The translations under genes were made by a program, and so were the position numbers. The notes below the pieces were generated by a model. It did no database searches. It saw only the letters and a list, made by a program, of their open reading frames with translations, and was not told where the DNA came from. Below, in pieces: positions 1-9,094 of a DNA stretch of 64,000 bases (position 1 is the stretch's first letter; each line of letters begins with the position of its first letter). This stretch comes from Bacteroidales bacterium (lineage in GTDB: Bacteria; Bacteroidota; Bacteroidia; Bacteroidales; UBA10428), in assembly GCA_016926235.1 (NCBI GenBank), contig JAFGOZ010000544.1, positions 1 through 64,000 of the forward strand, read 5' to 3'.

Positions 1-242
1 AAAAACCAGAAGGTTTTCTAAAATGAAATTTTCTTTTTTTCTTGCAATTAATTTATGCATATTGTAAACGGCATTTTCAATTTACACAAATAAACCATCG
101 ATTTTTAGTAATAAAAAATTTTTTTCAATAAATAAAAAACGATATTTTTAATCTGGAAAAAAGTATCGCCTTTATTCAGGATACACCTTTCTACATAAGT
201 TTGTATGAAGTTATCCTGCAAAATGTCAAAATCATGTTTACT

Positions 243-430
243 CTATAATAACCGTTTCAATTTTGCTTTAAGATATTTCGAATAGTTGCGGGTTTTAGTA
301 TAGTCGTCCTGGTTAATAATTAAGCTACAATATCCCACACACTAAACCACCACTTATTATTTTGTTCGTCCCACAAGACCCGCACTTCCCGATCATCAAA
401 GAAACGTATAGATATTTTCGCGTTACTCAT
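243..430 (-). pseudogene. Bro-N (phage antirepressor-like) remnant, frameshifted
   Basis: Reading from an ATG at 430, the minus strand gives a peptide containing IRFFDDREVRVLWDE and WWFSVWDIVA, which resembles the start of Bro-N/DinD-like antirepressor proteins. A stop follows at 320-322. A shift of frame there restores the next family-like stretch, INQDDYTKTRNYSKYLKAKL, until a second stop at 243-245. The expected remainder of the domain is not recognisable further down. I read this as a decayed gene fragment at the edge of the glycan operon. The family assignment is from memory of the domain's typical N-terminus. Confidence 0.55.
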
Positions 431-564
431 AATTTCATGTCATCTATCCTGATATTCTGTAAGTATTCACCCAAAGTTCTGCTAGTTTTTCTATTGTAGT
501 AACTGGCCCAAAAAGGTTTTATTATTTCATCATAACTTTCCGGTACTATCCGAAAAGCTCCCAT
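427..564 (-). CDS. Tiny ORF (45 aa) overlapping the Bro-N remnant
   Basis: An ATG at 564 opens a 45-codon frame beginning MGAFRIVPESYDEIIKPFWA and ending at a TGA that overlaps the ATG of the Bro-N remnant (ATGA). Such an overlap is typical of coupled genes, but the frame is short and matches no family I recognise. It may be the tail of a decayed gene that stood upstream of the remnant. The rest of 1-756 shows nothing I can assign. Confidence 0.2.
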   Translation of the reverse strand: MGAFRIVPESYDEIIKPFWASYYNRKTSRTLGEYLQNIRIDDMKL

Positions 565-756
565 TTATAACAAGTTCGTGTTCAATTTGAACTGTTTTTA
601 AGGAGTATTGTGGCAAAAGATCCACATCATGTCTGAGTATGATTGTACTAGAGATATTGCCTCTGATGAGTGCCTTAAAAGTTGATTAAGAATAATCTTG
701 AATTAATGACTCTAGTAAAATGATGAATGTTTTTAAATAGTAAAATCCATGCTACT

Positions 757-1875
757 CTATATTGAATTAACTACTTCGGATATTTTGGATAATTCTTTGA
801 TTGTTAGGGAAGGTGATACAGGAATACAAATTATTCGATCATGTAATTCATAATAGTTTTTTAACTCCTTTTCTTTAACAAAATCTTTAAAGAATTTATT
901 ATTATCCAATCTGTCCTGATAGGGATGAAGAAAATTTTGTGACAAGTGATTAGCCCCAATCCCCCTATTTCTTAAATATTTTACAGCCTCCTTCGTGGTA
1001 ATATTATCCAAAACATAATATATTCTGTGATAATTTGATTTTGCAGATTCTACTATTTTTTGTTTTACCAATTTTTTATTGGTTATTTTATTCAAAAGAT
1101 TCAAGGCATTTGTCTGTCTTTTTTGATATAAAACCTGATAAATACTCAATTGTTTTTCAATTGAACTGTAAATTATTTTGTTGTTTAAAGATTTCGTAAC
1201 AAAAGGGGTTGTATTATCCGGTTTAAGTTTCATAAAAAGGGATAATAATAAAAAAGCAATATTTTTTTCTATTTTACATTTGCTTTCCAAATATCTTTTT
1301 AATACTCTGTATTTTGTAGAAAAGATGCCAAATTCCTTTGAATCAGCATCGTTTTCAAAATTAAATACATCTTTTGAAAGCAATAAACCACCCCCATAAG
1401 CATATATGTTTTTCATAAAACTAAAAACGGAATAATTGCCAAATGTACCAATGGGCATGCCGTCAAATTCAGAACCTAATGCTTGTGCACAATCTTCAAT
1501 AATTAATTTTGGATTTTTTGATTTTATTATATTCATATCTTGTGGATTACCACCAAAATGAATTGCCTGTACAATATCTATGTTTTCTGGAATTAATGTT
1601 TCATCCATATTCAGGGTATACGGATTTATATCTATAAACTTTATCGTATGACCATTATTGATAATTGGGAACAATGCTTCTACGCATGTTAAAGGAGAAA
1701 CAGCAACCTGTTTGGATCCAGAATTTTTATATATATCCTTATAAATATTATCTAATGCCTGTCTTGTTGAAAATGTAATAGCAAAATTTGAGGAATTAAA
1801 TTTCTCCCTGACAAAATTTTCAACGGGGTAAACCTGACTTTTTTTATTGATATATGGCTTATTTAGTGTTAGCAT
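757..1875 (-). CDS. DegT/DnrJ/EryC1/StrS-family sugar aminotransferase
   Basis: A 372-aa PLP-dependent aminotransferase of the family that aminates keto sugars on nucleotide carriers. The cofactor aspartate lies in IIEDCAQALGSE (near residue 128) and the Schiff-base lysine in FSFMKNIYAYGGG (near residue 155), so the protein looks catalytically complete. It is the last gene of the operon that starts at rfbF and overlaps the start of the WecG-like gene by 17 bases. Its substrate cannot be read from sequence. It may supply an amino sugar for the repeat unit, or work with the nearby ATP-grasp and asparagine-synthase-like proteins. It is clearly distinct from WbpE and RfbH in this window. Confidence 0.85.
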   Translation of the reverse strand: MLTLNKPYINKKSQVYPVENFVREKFNSSNFAITFSTRQALDNIYKDIYKNSGSKQVAVSPLTCVEALFPIINNGHTIKFIDINPYTLNMDETLIPENIDIVQAIHFGGNPQDMNIIKSKNPKLIIEDCAQALGSEFDGMPIGTFGNYSVFSFMKNIYAYGGGLLLSKDVFNFENDADSKEFGIFSTKYRVLKRYLESKCKIEKNIAFLLLSLFMKLKPDNTTPFVTKSLNNKIIYSSIEKQLSIYQVLYQKRQTNALNLLNKITNKKLVKQKIVESAKSNYHRIYYVLDNITTKEAVKYLRNRGIGANHLSQNFLHPYQDRLDNNKFFKDFVKEKELKNYYELHDRIICIPVSPSLTIKELSKISEVVNSI

Positions 1876-2644
1876 TTCTTCGAAATAATTTATTAAATAT
1901 TTCCTTGAAAAACAGTTTTATAAATAATGCAATGCTTGGCACAGTCTTTTTCCATTCTTTCCTTGGCTCCTGTATTAAACGAACAAGCCACCGTAAACCA
2001 AGCTTTTTAATCCATTCAGGACCCTTTTTTACCTGACCGGACATGTATAAGAATACAGCGCCAACACCCAACATTAATCCCTGATTAAGATAAGGTAAAT
2101 AGTGATTCATTAAAACATCCTGTTTAAGATTACTAATGCCGATCCAAATTAAATCGGGTTTCAGATTATTTATTTGAAGTACGTCCTGTTTTATTGTTTC
2201 ACTTTTTTTTATCTCATCAATAGTTAAGAATGGAGGTGATTTATATCCTAAAATTCTAGCTGTTGGATATTTTTCTCCAAGTTTTTGCCTGAGTTTTTCA
2301 ATAGTAATTTCATCACCCCCATAAAAATAATGTGTTAAAGAAGATTTTAATAGATTTTCCATTAACCAGTAACCACTAATGTTTTTTATAGTTTTGATTC
2401 CTTTTAAGCGAAAATAGTATTCCGTAAACTTCCCATCAGCCAAAGTTAAAAACGAGGAATTGAATACCTGCTGCATATTGGGATCTTTATAAACCTTTGC
2501 TACGATATTTGTTGAAGGGAAACATATGTAACCTGGTTTCTGAAAATTATAAGAGGTTACTAATTCAACAGTTTTGTTAAAATCTACATTTGAATAGGTT
2601 AATCCATACAGATCAAGCCTTTCAATATCAATATGGCTAGTCAT
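1859..2644 (-). CDS. WecG/TagA/CpsF-family glycosyltransferase (GT26)
   Basis: A 261-aa protein with the hallmarks of the WecG/TagA/CpsF family, which transfers N-acetyl-mannosamine-type or related sugars onto an undecaprenyl-linked acceptor at the inner face of the membrane. Visible landmarks are LTLADGKFTEYY (the ADG motif with the putative base, near residue 88) and PDLIWIGISNLKQD (the conserved strand before the C-terminal basic segment). The C-terminus is rich in Arg/Lys and aromatic residues (RWLVRLIQEPRKEWKK), as expected for a membrane-associating tail. It lies one base downstream of the ATP-grasp gene. In an operon without a visible priming transferase it may add the second sugar. 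Confidence 0.88.
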   Translation of the reverse strand: MTSHIDIERLDLYGLTYSNVDFNKTVELVTSYNFQKPGYICFPSTNIVAKVYKDPNMQQVFNSSFLTLADGKFTEYYFRLKGIKTIKNISGYWLMENLLKSSLTHYFYGGDEITIEKLRQKLGEKYPTARILGYKSPPFLTIDEIKKSETIKQDVLQINNLKPDLIWIGISNLKQDVLMNHYLPYLNQGLMLGVGAVFLYMSGQVKKGPEWIKKLGLRWLVRLIQEPRKEWKKTVPSIALFIKLFFKEIFNKLFRRNANTK

Positions 2645-2645
2645 A

Positions 2646-3794
2646 TTATCTGGTAAAAATCAAAACGGGTAAATATAAAAGTTCAAATATTGAAGGTAAT
2701 ATATCTTTATTATCCCAAACTGCAAATTGTAAATTACTTCTTTTTGTTTTAACTTTCATGCCTTTGGATATAATCTTTAAACAAACTGGGATATCCGTAG
2801 TACGATGCCTGAAGCTGGCTTTTTCCCAATCGTTTTTCTCTATATAAGGCTTGCCATATATATAGTTATAAAAATTCATTAAGAATGGGCTTTCTGATTT
2901 ATTTGCGATTGAATGCCATTTCCATGTTCTCGGATTTACCTCTAAAAATTTATAGGTATTATCCCGATAATCATACATAAATTCTATTTCACATAAGCCG
3001 GTATAATTAGAGGCCCTAAGTATTTCAAGGGCATCAGTATAAAAACTATAATCAGAAGAAATAGTTTCAGCATAAGTTGTTGCATTTCCAAAGTTTAACG
3101 GGTGCTGGCGGCATCTCTGCCCAAGCATTGAAACAATGGGTTTACCGTCAATTGCGAAAAAACAAGCTGAAAACTGTGCTTTAAAATTCCCCGGAATAAC
3201 TTCCTGTACAATAATATTACCAGGATCAATTATCTCGCTAGCCATTTTGTAATTTTCCTGCAATTCATTGAAATTTTTACATAATAAAACCTTTTTTTTT
3301 ACCTTACTATAAAATTCATGCATAACTGCAGGTTTTATAATGACAGGATAATGCAAATTGCATGTATTCAGGTCTTCAAAATTACGCGGGAAAAAAGAAA
3401 CAGGCAGCTGAATATTCTTATCCTTCAATAGATTATACGAATTTATTTTATTATAAAATAACTCAATCACTTCCCACTTATCCGTAGCAATTTTAAATCT
3501 TTTCTCAAGCGACTGTTTTTCCTGGCTTAATAGTTTCACATGAAAGTCACTGGAAGGGAATATTAACCAATCCTTATACTTTAATAATTCATCTGAATTT
3601 AAGAGAAAAGATAGTAGCTCTTCATTGTCAATTTTGAAGAATTTCTTACAATACCTAGAATGACGGCTAATATTTATTGCTGTTTTATCAATTACAACAG
3701 AGGGTATCTCCTGCTTTCCAAATACTCTGATTATTCCCAGGCTTTGTATATGACCCCCAAGAATTATGACACCGATTTTGTTAGTGTTTTTCAT
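2646..3794 (-). CDS. ATP-grasp ligase, carboxylate-amine ligase type
   Basis: A 382-aa ATP-grasp protein. The N-terminal segment (GVIILGGHIQSLGIIRVFG) resembles the pre-ATP-grasp fold. The ATP-grasp core follows from about residue 110, with the lysine-bearing strand YPVIIKPAV and the metal-binding end strand KFLEVNPRTW near residue 290. Enzymes of this type activate a carboxylate as acyl phosphate and join it to an amine. In a glycan operon that suggests attaching an amino acid to an amino sugar or to a uronic acid carboxyl, but this is inference. The gene overlaps the end of the asparagine-synthase-like gene by 4 bases, suggesting coupled translation. Confidence 0.8.
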   Translation of the reverse strand: MKNTNKIGVIILGGHIQSLGIIRVFGKQEIPSVVIDKTAINISRHSRYCKKFFKIDNEELLSFLLNSDELLKYKDWLIFPSSDFHVKLLSQEKQSLEKRFKIATDKWEVIELFYNKINSYNLLKDKNIQLPVSFFPRNFEDLNTCNLHYPVIIKPAVMHEFYSKVKKKVLLCKNFNELQENYKMASEIIDPGNIIVQEVIPGNFKAQFSACFFAIDGKPIVSMLGQRCRQHPLNFGNATTYAETISSDYSFYTDALEILRASNYTGLCEIEFMYDYRDNTYKFLEVNPRTWKWHSIANKSESPFLMNFYNYIYGKPYIEKNDWEKASFRHRTTDIPVCLKIISKGMKVKTKRSNLQFAVWDNKDILPSIFELLYLPVLIFTR

Positions 3795-5515
3795 TTCAAA
3801 AAGAAATTACGCAAAGTTAGCAAACGTAATATAAAGGTTGAAACTTCAAGTTGAGGTTGTCCAATAATTTTGCCGAAAATATTACCTAAAATGGGGATTC
3901 TTTGAGAGAACTTAAAGTTATATCGACGAAGTTTATCTATTATAGGTTTCCGGTACTTTGAATCAGTATAATAATTTTTAACTATTTCCTCTGCATTTAC
4001 TAATTGATCCAGCAAACTCTCACTGTTTTTCAATAAATCGAGTATTTTATCTTTACTATTTAATAATTCAAAAGCCCATGATGGAGCGTTATTCCCCCTT
4101 TTTGCCCTGGGTATATGAAAAATATCCGGAAATTGTGTTTCCACCGTTGTTTTAAATAACATTTTTCTATCTCTTAGCTCCGCAGGCGTTTGTAGTATAA
4201 AATTAATTAATTCATAATTTAACCATGGGACAGATGGAAGGAAAAACCTGCCTGCAAATAATTCACGCCAAACTAACAGGACATTGGGTAGATTATGGTG
4301 AAAATAAGCATATTGCTGGTAATCAAGAGAGTCCGAGAAAGCAGGTGTTTCTTTTACTATTTCATTAAAAACATCATCTGTATTTTTTTTTATCCATAAG
4401 TATTTTTTTGGAATTATATTTCCAAGGATTTTTAAATTATCCGAATTATTAAGTCCAATAGTCTTCAGTAATTTTATTGGTGATCTTTGTTTTGATTTGT
4501 TCCATCCAAAAAATTCTTCTCCGGTAAATAATATTTCCTCAATATTGGAATTATACATCTTACTCAAATAGTTCCAAAAATCTATTTCATTACATATGTT
4601 GGCCCTGGCATCGCCCCAATCTGCATTTAGTTTAATAAACTCAATGATATCATCATTGTATGAGGAAATTGTATCAATGTAGATATTAAGAGTTTTTGCT
4701 TGTTGTACTGCAATTGAAGCATCTGATTCTCCAATAATGCTTTTATAATAATAAGTAAAACACCTGATATTATCTTTATCAATGGAATCATATACTATTC
4801 TTAGAATAGTTGAAATATCATAACCCCCACTTAATGATATGTTTACAGATATTTTATTGTTTATGCTTGCTTCTACAGATTTTTTTAGTAGTTGTAACAT
4901 TTTATCTCTATATTCCTCAATAGTTGCTTTTACAGGATTAAATTTTAATTGCCAATAATTAGAAATATCAATATTCCCGTTTAATAATTTGATAATTTCA
5001 GCATTTCTGGTCTGATAGAAATTTTGATAAATAGATTGATTTCGTGTTAGCGATCCATTTGTTAAATACCATGCAATTGCTTTTGGATTTAAAGCAAGAT
5101 TTAATCTTGATAAGAATTTTTGATTTGATGTTACAAATGTATTTGAACCGATAGTACCATAAAATGCTTTTTTAGAATTAAGGCGATCTGTCAATATAAT
5201 AAAACCTCTTTCAACATTGCTAAAAATAATTATTAGCGTATTCTCATGTCCATTAATGATTGTTTCGAGGTTATTGGATTTATATAATTGAACTATTTTT
5301 TTCAAGTCAAGTGTTGCACCACCAAGACACAATACTCCTGTTTCATCCTCTTCAATGAAAGTAAACTGTGAATTCTTTGAATAATAAGCGATAAAACTGT
5401 AATTACTTTTATCACATTTAAACATAAAATCAGATTTTTTAATATCCAATTTACATGTTTCAAAATCCGACCCATAACATAAAAAAAAGCTATTATTGGT
5501 TTCCTGTAAATTCAT
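3791..5515 (-). CDS. Asparagine-synthase-like amidotransferase without the N-terminal Cys nucleophile
   Basis: A 574-aa protein with the AsnB layout: an N-terminal Ntn-type glutaminase-like region (about 1-190) and a C-terminal ATP pyrophosphatase synthetase domain with the PP-loop SLSGGYDIST near residue 229. Homologs in O-antigen and capsule loci amidate uronic acid carboxyls. The protein starts MNLQETNN, so residue 2 is Asn rather than the Cys that glutamine hydrolysis needs, and the first Cys is at about residue 13. The PP-loop has Ile where AsnB usually has Ser. It may therefore use free ammonia, an amino compound, or a partner for nitrogen. It overlaps the GT4 gene upstream by 23 bases and the ATP-grasp gene downstream by 4. 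Confidence 0.82.
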   Translation of the reverse strand: MNLQETNNSFFLCYGSDFETCKLDIKKSDFMFKCDKSNYSFIAYYSKNSQFTFIEEDETGVLCLGGATLDLKKIVQLYKSNNLETIINGHENTLIIIFSNVERGFIILTDRLNSKKAFYGTIGSNTFVTSNQKFLSRLNLALNPKAIAWYLTNGSLTRNQSIYQNFYQTRNAEIIKLLNGNIDISNYWQLKFNPVKATIEEYRDKMLQLLKKSVEASINNKISVNISLSGGYDISTILRIVYDSIDKDNIRCFTYYYKSIIGESDASIAVQQAKTLNIYIDTISSYNDDIIEFIKLNADWGDARANICNEIDFWNYLSKMYNSNIEEILFTGEEFFGWNKSKQRSPIKLLKTIGLNNSDNLKILGNIIPKKYLWIKKNTDDVFNEIVKETPAFSDSLDYQQYAYFHHNLPNVLLVWRELFAGRFFLPSVPWLNYELINFILQTPAELRDRKMLFKTTVETQFPDIFHIPRAKRGNNAPSWAFELLNSKDKILDLLKNSESLLDQLVNAEEIVKNYYTDSKYRKPIIDKLRRYNFKFSQRIPILGNIFGKIIGQPQLEVSTFILRLLTLRNFFLK

Positions 5516-6617
5516 CTTGGCTTACAAGTGCTTTAAGTGTATTAACAAAATTTTTTTCAAATATATCGAGCGTATAATTTTTCAAGAATTTTTCACGACC
5601 AGCTTTCCCCATTTTTATCATTAATTCAGGATCATTAATAAGTGTTACAACACGATCTGCTATTGCACCTGGATCATTCTTTTCAACAATAAAACCTTCA
5701 ACGCCATTTTCAACAATCAATGGCAGACTGCCTTCATTTGTCACAACTACCGGTTTTGAAGCTTGCATAGCTTCTATCACAACATTGCCAAATGCTTCAT
5801 AAAGTGTTGGGAATATAAATATATCACAATTCATGAGATAATTATCTTTTGCTTTTCCAAATACCGGACCAATCAGGTTTGTATTTTCTTCTATATTCTT
5901 TTCCTGGATAAGATTAAGAAGATCAGCGTGGCTGTAATCATGCGTATAATCTCCTATTAAATGTATATAAAATGGAATGTTCTTACTTTTCAATATTGCA
6001 CATGCTTCTAATAATGTCTCTATTCCTTTCGATCGTAAAAAATTTGATATAAATAGTAATTGTGGTATGGTATCACGCTTTTTAAAATCCTTATTTATCT
6101 TCGCAAAACGGTCTTCCAAACCATTACGTATTACAATGGGTTTATTATCATATACATTTTTAAAATCAAAAAACATATTTTCAGAATGACAAGCAATAAA
6201 ATTCTTTTTAAAAATGGTCTTGTAGAGCCATTTATTAAAACGCTTATTTATGCTATTCTCGTAAATTCCATAAACCCTTATATGATAAAGTACAGATACC
6301 CCAAAAAGTTTTACAGTAAGGGCTAAAAATGCATCCCTGTAAAAAGCTCCCCCTAAGGGTGAAAATTGAAAATATACCTGGTGTGGTCTCTTTGTAACCA
6401 ATTTAACTAATAATTTTATCCATACTTTAAAGAAAATGTATAGTTTATTGAAAATAGCCAATGAATTCTTTTTAATTTTTTTTCTATAGGAGGCAACAAT
6501 AAATGATACATTAAAGTGTTTTTTAATTAAATCGGAATTATAAATATACTGGTTCATTAATGTTGCACCAGTCAATGGTGGAGGGAGTTTTAAAAGAAAA
6601 AGTATTGAGCCTTTCAT
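5493..6617 (-). CDS. Glycosyltransferase family 4
   Basis: A 374-aa GT-B fold retaining transferase of the GT4 family. The C-terminal donor-binding half shows LFISNFLRSKGIETLLEA (start of the nucleotide-sugar domain, near 190), the HLIGD strand and the EX7E motif in EAFGNVVIEAM near residue 275, followed by ASKPVVVTNEGSLPLIVENG. The N-terminus LLKLPPPLTGATLMN is the typical glycine-rich acceptor loop of GT4. It has a basic, aromatic region that could touch the membrane. It acts in the cytoplasm on the lipid-linked repeat unit. The donor sugar cannot be deduced. Confidence 0.9.
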   Translation of the reverse strand: MKGSILFLLKLPPPLTGATLMNQYIYNSDLIKKHFNVSFIVASYRKKIKKNSLAIFNKLYIFFKVWIKLLVKLVTKRPHQVYFQFSPLGGAFYRDAFLALTVKLFGVSVLYHIRVYGIYENSINKRFNKWLYKTIFKKNFIACHSENMFFDFKNVYDNKPIVIRNGLEDRFAKINKDFKKRDTIPQLLFISNFLRSKGIETLLEACAILKSKNIPFYIHLIGDYTHDYSHADLLNLIQEKNIEENTNLIGPVFGKAKDNYLMNCDIFIFPTLYEAFGNVVIEAMQASKPVVVTNEGSLPLIVENGVEGFIVEKNDPGAIADRVVTLINDPELMIKMGKAGREKFLKNYTLDIFEKNFVNTLKALVSQDEFTGNQ

Positions 6618-6620
6618 TTT

Positions 6621-7703
6621 TTAATTAACAATATTTTGAAAAAAATTGTATAAATGATTTGCCCCTAGTTCTAAATTATACCTGTTATTTATTTCTTTTG
6701 CATTTTTTGATAATCTTTCAATCTCTTTCGGGTATTTAATGAAATATTCCAAAGCATTATATAATTCGGTAACTGTTTGTTTTATTATTACACCATTTAT
6801 CATATGCTCAACCAGATATTTTGATGCTTCCATTGTTTTTGTAGTTATTACCGGAAGTCCTAAAGACAAAGCTTCATTAATTACTAAACCCCAACCTGAG
6901 TATTTCGCTGGAACAACTAAGACATCTGAATTAAGGAAACTATTTAACCTGTCATCCCAGTTTACAAAACCTTCATCAAAATGTATGTGATTTTTTAAGG
7001 GACTTTTTTTTATGCATTTATCAACCATTTTTAATAGATCCCCTTTTGCTGAAATTGTCCAACTGAATTTATCAGAATGGTTTTGTGCAAGTTTATGAAA
7101 TGCTTTTAATAGCAATTTGATATTATTCCTTTTAATTAACCGGCCAGAAAACAGAAACCTTATTTTTGAAGGATTATAAGGGCTTTTATGGTTTTCAGAA
7201 ACTTTCTGATAATATGGAAACAATATTATATGTAACGATGAGATAAAAAAATATTTTTTGAAAGTATCTAGTGCCCCATATCCTATTGCAAGGATATAAT
7301 CAACCTTATTTCTCCAAAGAAATGAATGATAACATTTCCTTAAAAAAGAATAAACAAAATTTTTATATGGAGGCTTTTCGTTCCATTTAACAACCTTATA
7401 GTTTAATATGGTTTTATATTTAATTAATGTATTAAAGATGATGCCATGATTAAAAACAGTTATAATAATATCAGGGGAGCTCCATTCAATCTGTTTTATT
7501 ATCCATATATCAATTTTTTCTGTATTATTGTATATTTTAACCTTCCCCTCATCCCGTGGATAATTTTCCCAGTGCTTTCCTCTATGTTCTATACAGGGCT
7601 TACAAGCGAATATATAATATTCAACAGGGAAATTCTTATTCAATTCATTCTGCAAATCAATCATAAAAGGAGAAGGAATGTTGGTCAAAAAAGCAATTTT
7701 CAT
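6621..7703 (-). CDS. Glycosyltransferase family 4, variant EX7E motif
   Basis: A 360-aa GT-B transferase. FLTNIPSPFMIDLQNEL at the N-terminus is a family-like acceptor loop, and RFLFSGRLIKRNNIKLLLKA near residue 180 opens the donor domain. The usual EX7E motif reads SGWGLVINEAL, so the first Glu is replaced by Ser, a change seen in some GT4 subgroups. It shares one base with the GT2 gene upstream and is separated from the next GT4 by three bases, so the genes are co-transcribed. Its donor is unknown. Confidence 0.85.
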   Translation of the reverse strand: MKIAFLTNIPSPFMIDLQNELNKNFPVEYYIFACKPCIEHRGKHWENYPRDEGKVKIYNNTEKIDIWIIKQIEWSSPDIIITVFNHGIIFNTLIKYKTILNYKVVKWNEKPPYKNFVYSFLRKCYHSFLWRNKVDYILAIGYGALDTFKKYFFISSLHIILFPYYQKVSENHKSPYNPSKIRFLFSGRLIKRNNIKLLLKAFHKLAQNHSDKFSWTISAKGDLLKMVDKCIKKSPLKNHIHFDEGFVNWDDRLNSFLNSDVLVVPAKYSGWGLVINEALSLGLPVITTKTMEASKYLVEHMINGVIIKQTVTELYNALEYFIKYPKEIERLSKNAKEINNRYNLELGANHLYNFFQNIVN

Positions 7704-8464
7704 TATAAATATTTAAACGGGTTTCTAAAAAATTTAACCGGTAATAATATATTCTTCAAAATAGTATCAAAACTACTGTATTTCCTGCCTTTTATTTTTT
7801 TAAATATCCTCATTTTTTCTTTCAGATAATTCTCAATACCTCTTTGGCTCCCGCTAATAGACTCATTATACAACCTAAAACCAGAAAGATAATCATTTAT
7901 TTTCATGATTTTAAGGTTGTGGCTTCCAAAATCAGCAAATAACTCACTATCCCAACAATATTTGTTAGATGTATTAAATCCCCCAACTATGTCAAATGCC
8001 GTTTTCTTAAAAAACAAGGAAGGCTGGATAAAGGTTACCAAACCATATAAAAAGAGGAATTGATTATACGGATCAACTTTAACTTTTTTTATTATGTTGT
8101 CATCTTCGTCAATTTTATAGCCATTACCGTATACTACATCCGGGTTGTACTTATTAAAACAATCAACAACACTTTGAACAGCATCCGGATACAGGATATC
8201 ATCCGAGTTTAAAAATCCGTATATTTTACCAGTAGCTTCTTTAAACCCTTTACTTAAACCATCTGCCGGCCCATTATCAGGTTCAAAAATTATTTTCGAA
8301 ATTCTATTATCATATCTTTTTATAATATCCCTGCTACCATCCGTTGAACCGGGGTCCACAACAATGTATTCAATATCTTTATAGGTTTGATTCAATACTG
8401 ATAAGATGGTTCTTTCAATATATTTCTCCTGGTTATATGATATTGTTATTATACTTACTTTCAT
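7703..8464 (-). CDS. Glycosyltransferase family 2
   Basis: A 253-aa GT-A transferase. The start is placed at the ATG at 8464 (MKVSIITISYN) because the open frame upstream of it overlaps the acyltransferase and does not match the family. Signatures are SIITISYNQEKYIERTI at the N-terminus, YIVVDPGSTDGSRDII near residue 45 and the metal-binding FLNSDDILYPDA near residue 85. The later segment with CWDSELFADFG is common in GT2 proteins of Bacteroidota capsule loci. The acceptor and donor are unknown. Confidence 0.9.
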   Translation of the reverse strand: MKVSIITISYNQEKYIERTILSVLNQTYKDIEYIVVDPGSTDGSRDIIKRYDNRISKIIFEPDNGPADGLSKGFKEATGKIYGFLNSDDILYPDAVQSVVDCFNKYNPDVVYGNGYKIDEDDNIIKKVKVDPYNQFLFLYGLVTFIQPSLFFKKTAFDIVGGFNTSNKYCWDSELFADFGSHNLKIMKINDYLSGFRLYNESISGSQRGIENYLKEKMRIFKKIKGRKYSSFDTILKNILLPVKFFRNPFKYL

Positions 8465-8472
8465 ATTGAAGT

Positions 8473-9093
8473 TTAAATATCTATTTGTTTTATTACAATG
8501 CAAGGATTACCTCCAGCTATACAGTTAGCGGGAATGTCTTTATGTACAACACTATTTGGTGTAATAATACTATTTTCACCAATTTTTACACCTTTTAACA
8601 CAACCGAGTTTAATCCAATCCAAACATTATTCTCAATATATATTGGTTTTACATTAACGTCACTTGAAATATTTCTGTTCTTTGATTTAGAAGAATGCCA
8701 ATCAGTATCAGTAACTGTTACATTAGCTCCTAATAAAACATTATTTCCTATAATTATTCTTTGTGCTGCAGCTATAACAACACCACTAAATCCAGAATTG
8801 TCACCAACTGTAATTTTTGCTTTACTATTCAAGGTTACAATATTACATTTATGATTGATACCTACTAAATTTGAACCACTATAAGATTTAAAATTACAAT
8901 TTTTGCCTATTATTATTTGGCTTTTCGGAAATCTTACTATTCTTGGGATCCCCGAAAATCTACAAGATTTACCAATAATAATATGATTCATTTTACAAAA
9001 ACAATAAATTAATATAGTTGATATCAAATTAATGATTGAATTCCGGAAAGTTCTTAATTTAAAGAAAAGTGTACCAATAATATCTTTGTGCAT
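8473..9093 (-). CDS. Hexapeptide-repeat acyltransferase (left-handed beta helix)
   Basis: A 206-aa protein with repeated hexapeptide turns (IIGKSCRF, IIIGNNVLLGANVTV, IYIENNVWIGLNSVVLKGV, IGENSIITPNSVV) that build a left-handed beta helix. The likely catalytic histidine is in TDTDWHSSK near residue 133. The C-terminal AGGNPCIVIKQI is a close variant of the usual GNPAKVIK tail. Members O-acetylate sugars in exopolysaccharides. The gene sits inside a run of glycosyltransferases, two bases after the upstream GT2, so O-acetylation of the repeat unit is the natural reading. Confidence 0.88.
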   Translation of the reverse strand: MHKDIIGTLFFKLRTFRNSIINLISTILIYCFCKMNHIIIGKSCRFSGIPRIVRFPKSQIIIGKNCNFKSYSGSNLVGINHKCNIVTLNSKAKITVGDNSGFSGVVIAAAQRIIIGNNVLLGANVTVTDTDWHSSKSKNRNISSDVNVKPIYIENNVWIGLNSVVLKGVKIGENSIITPNSVVHKDIPANCIAGGNPCIVIKQIDI

Positions 9094-9094
9094 T

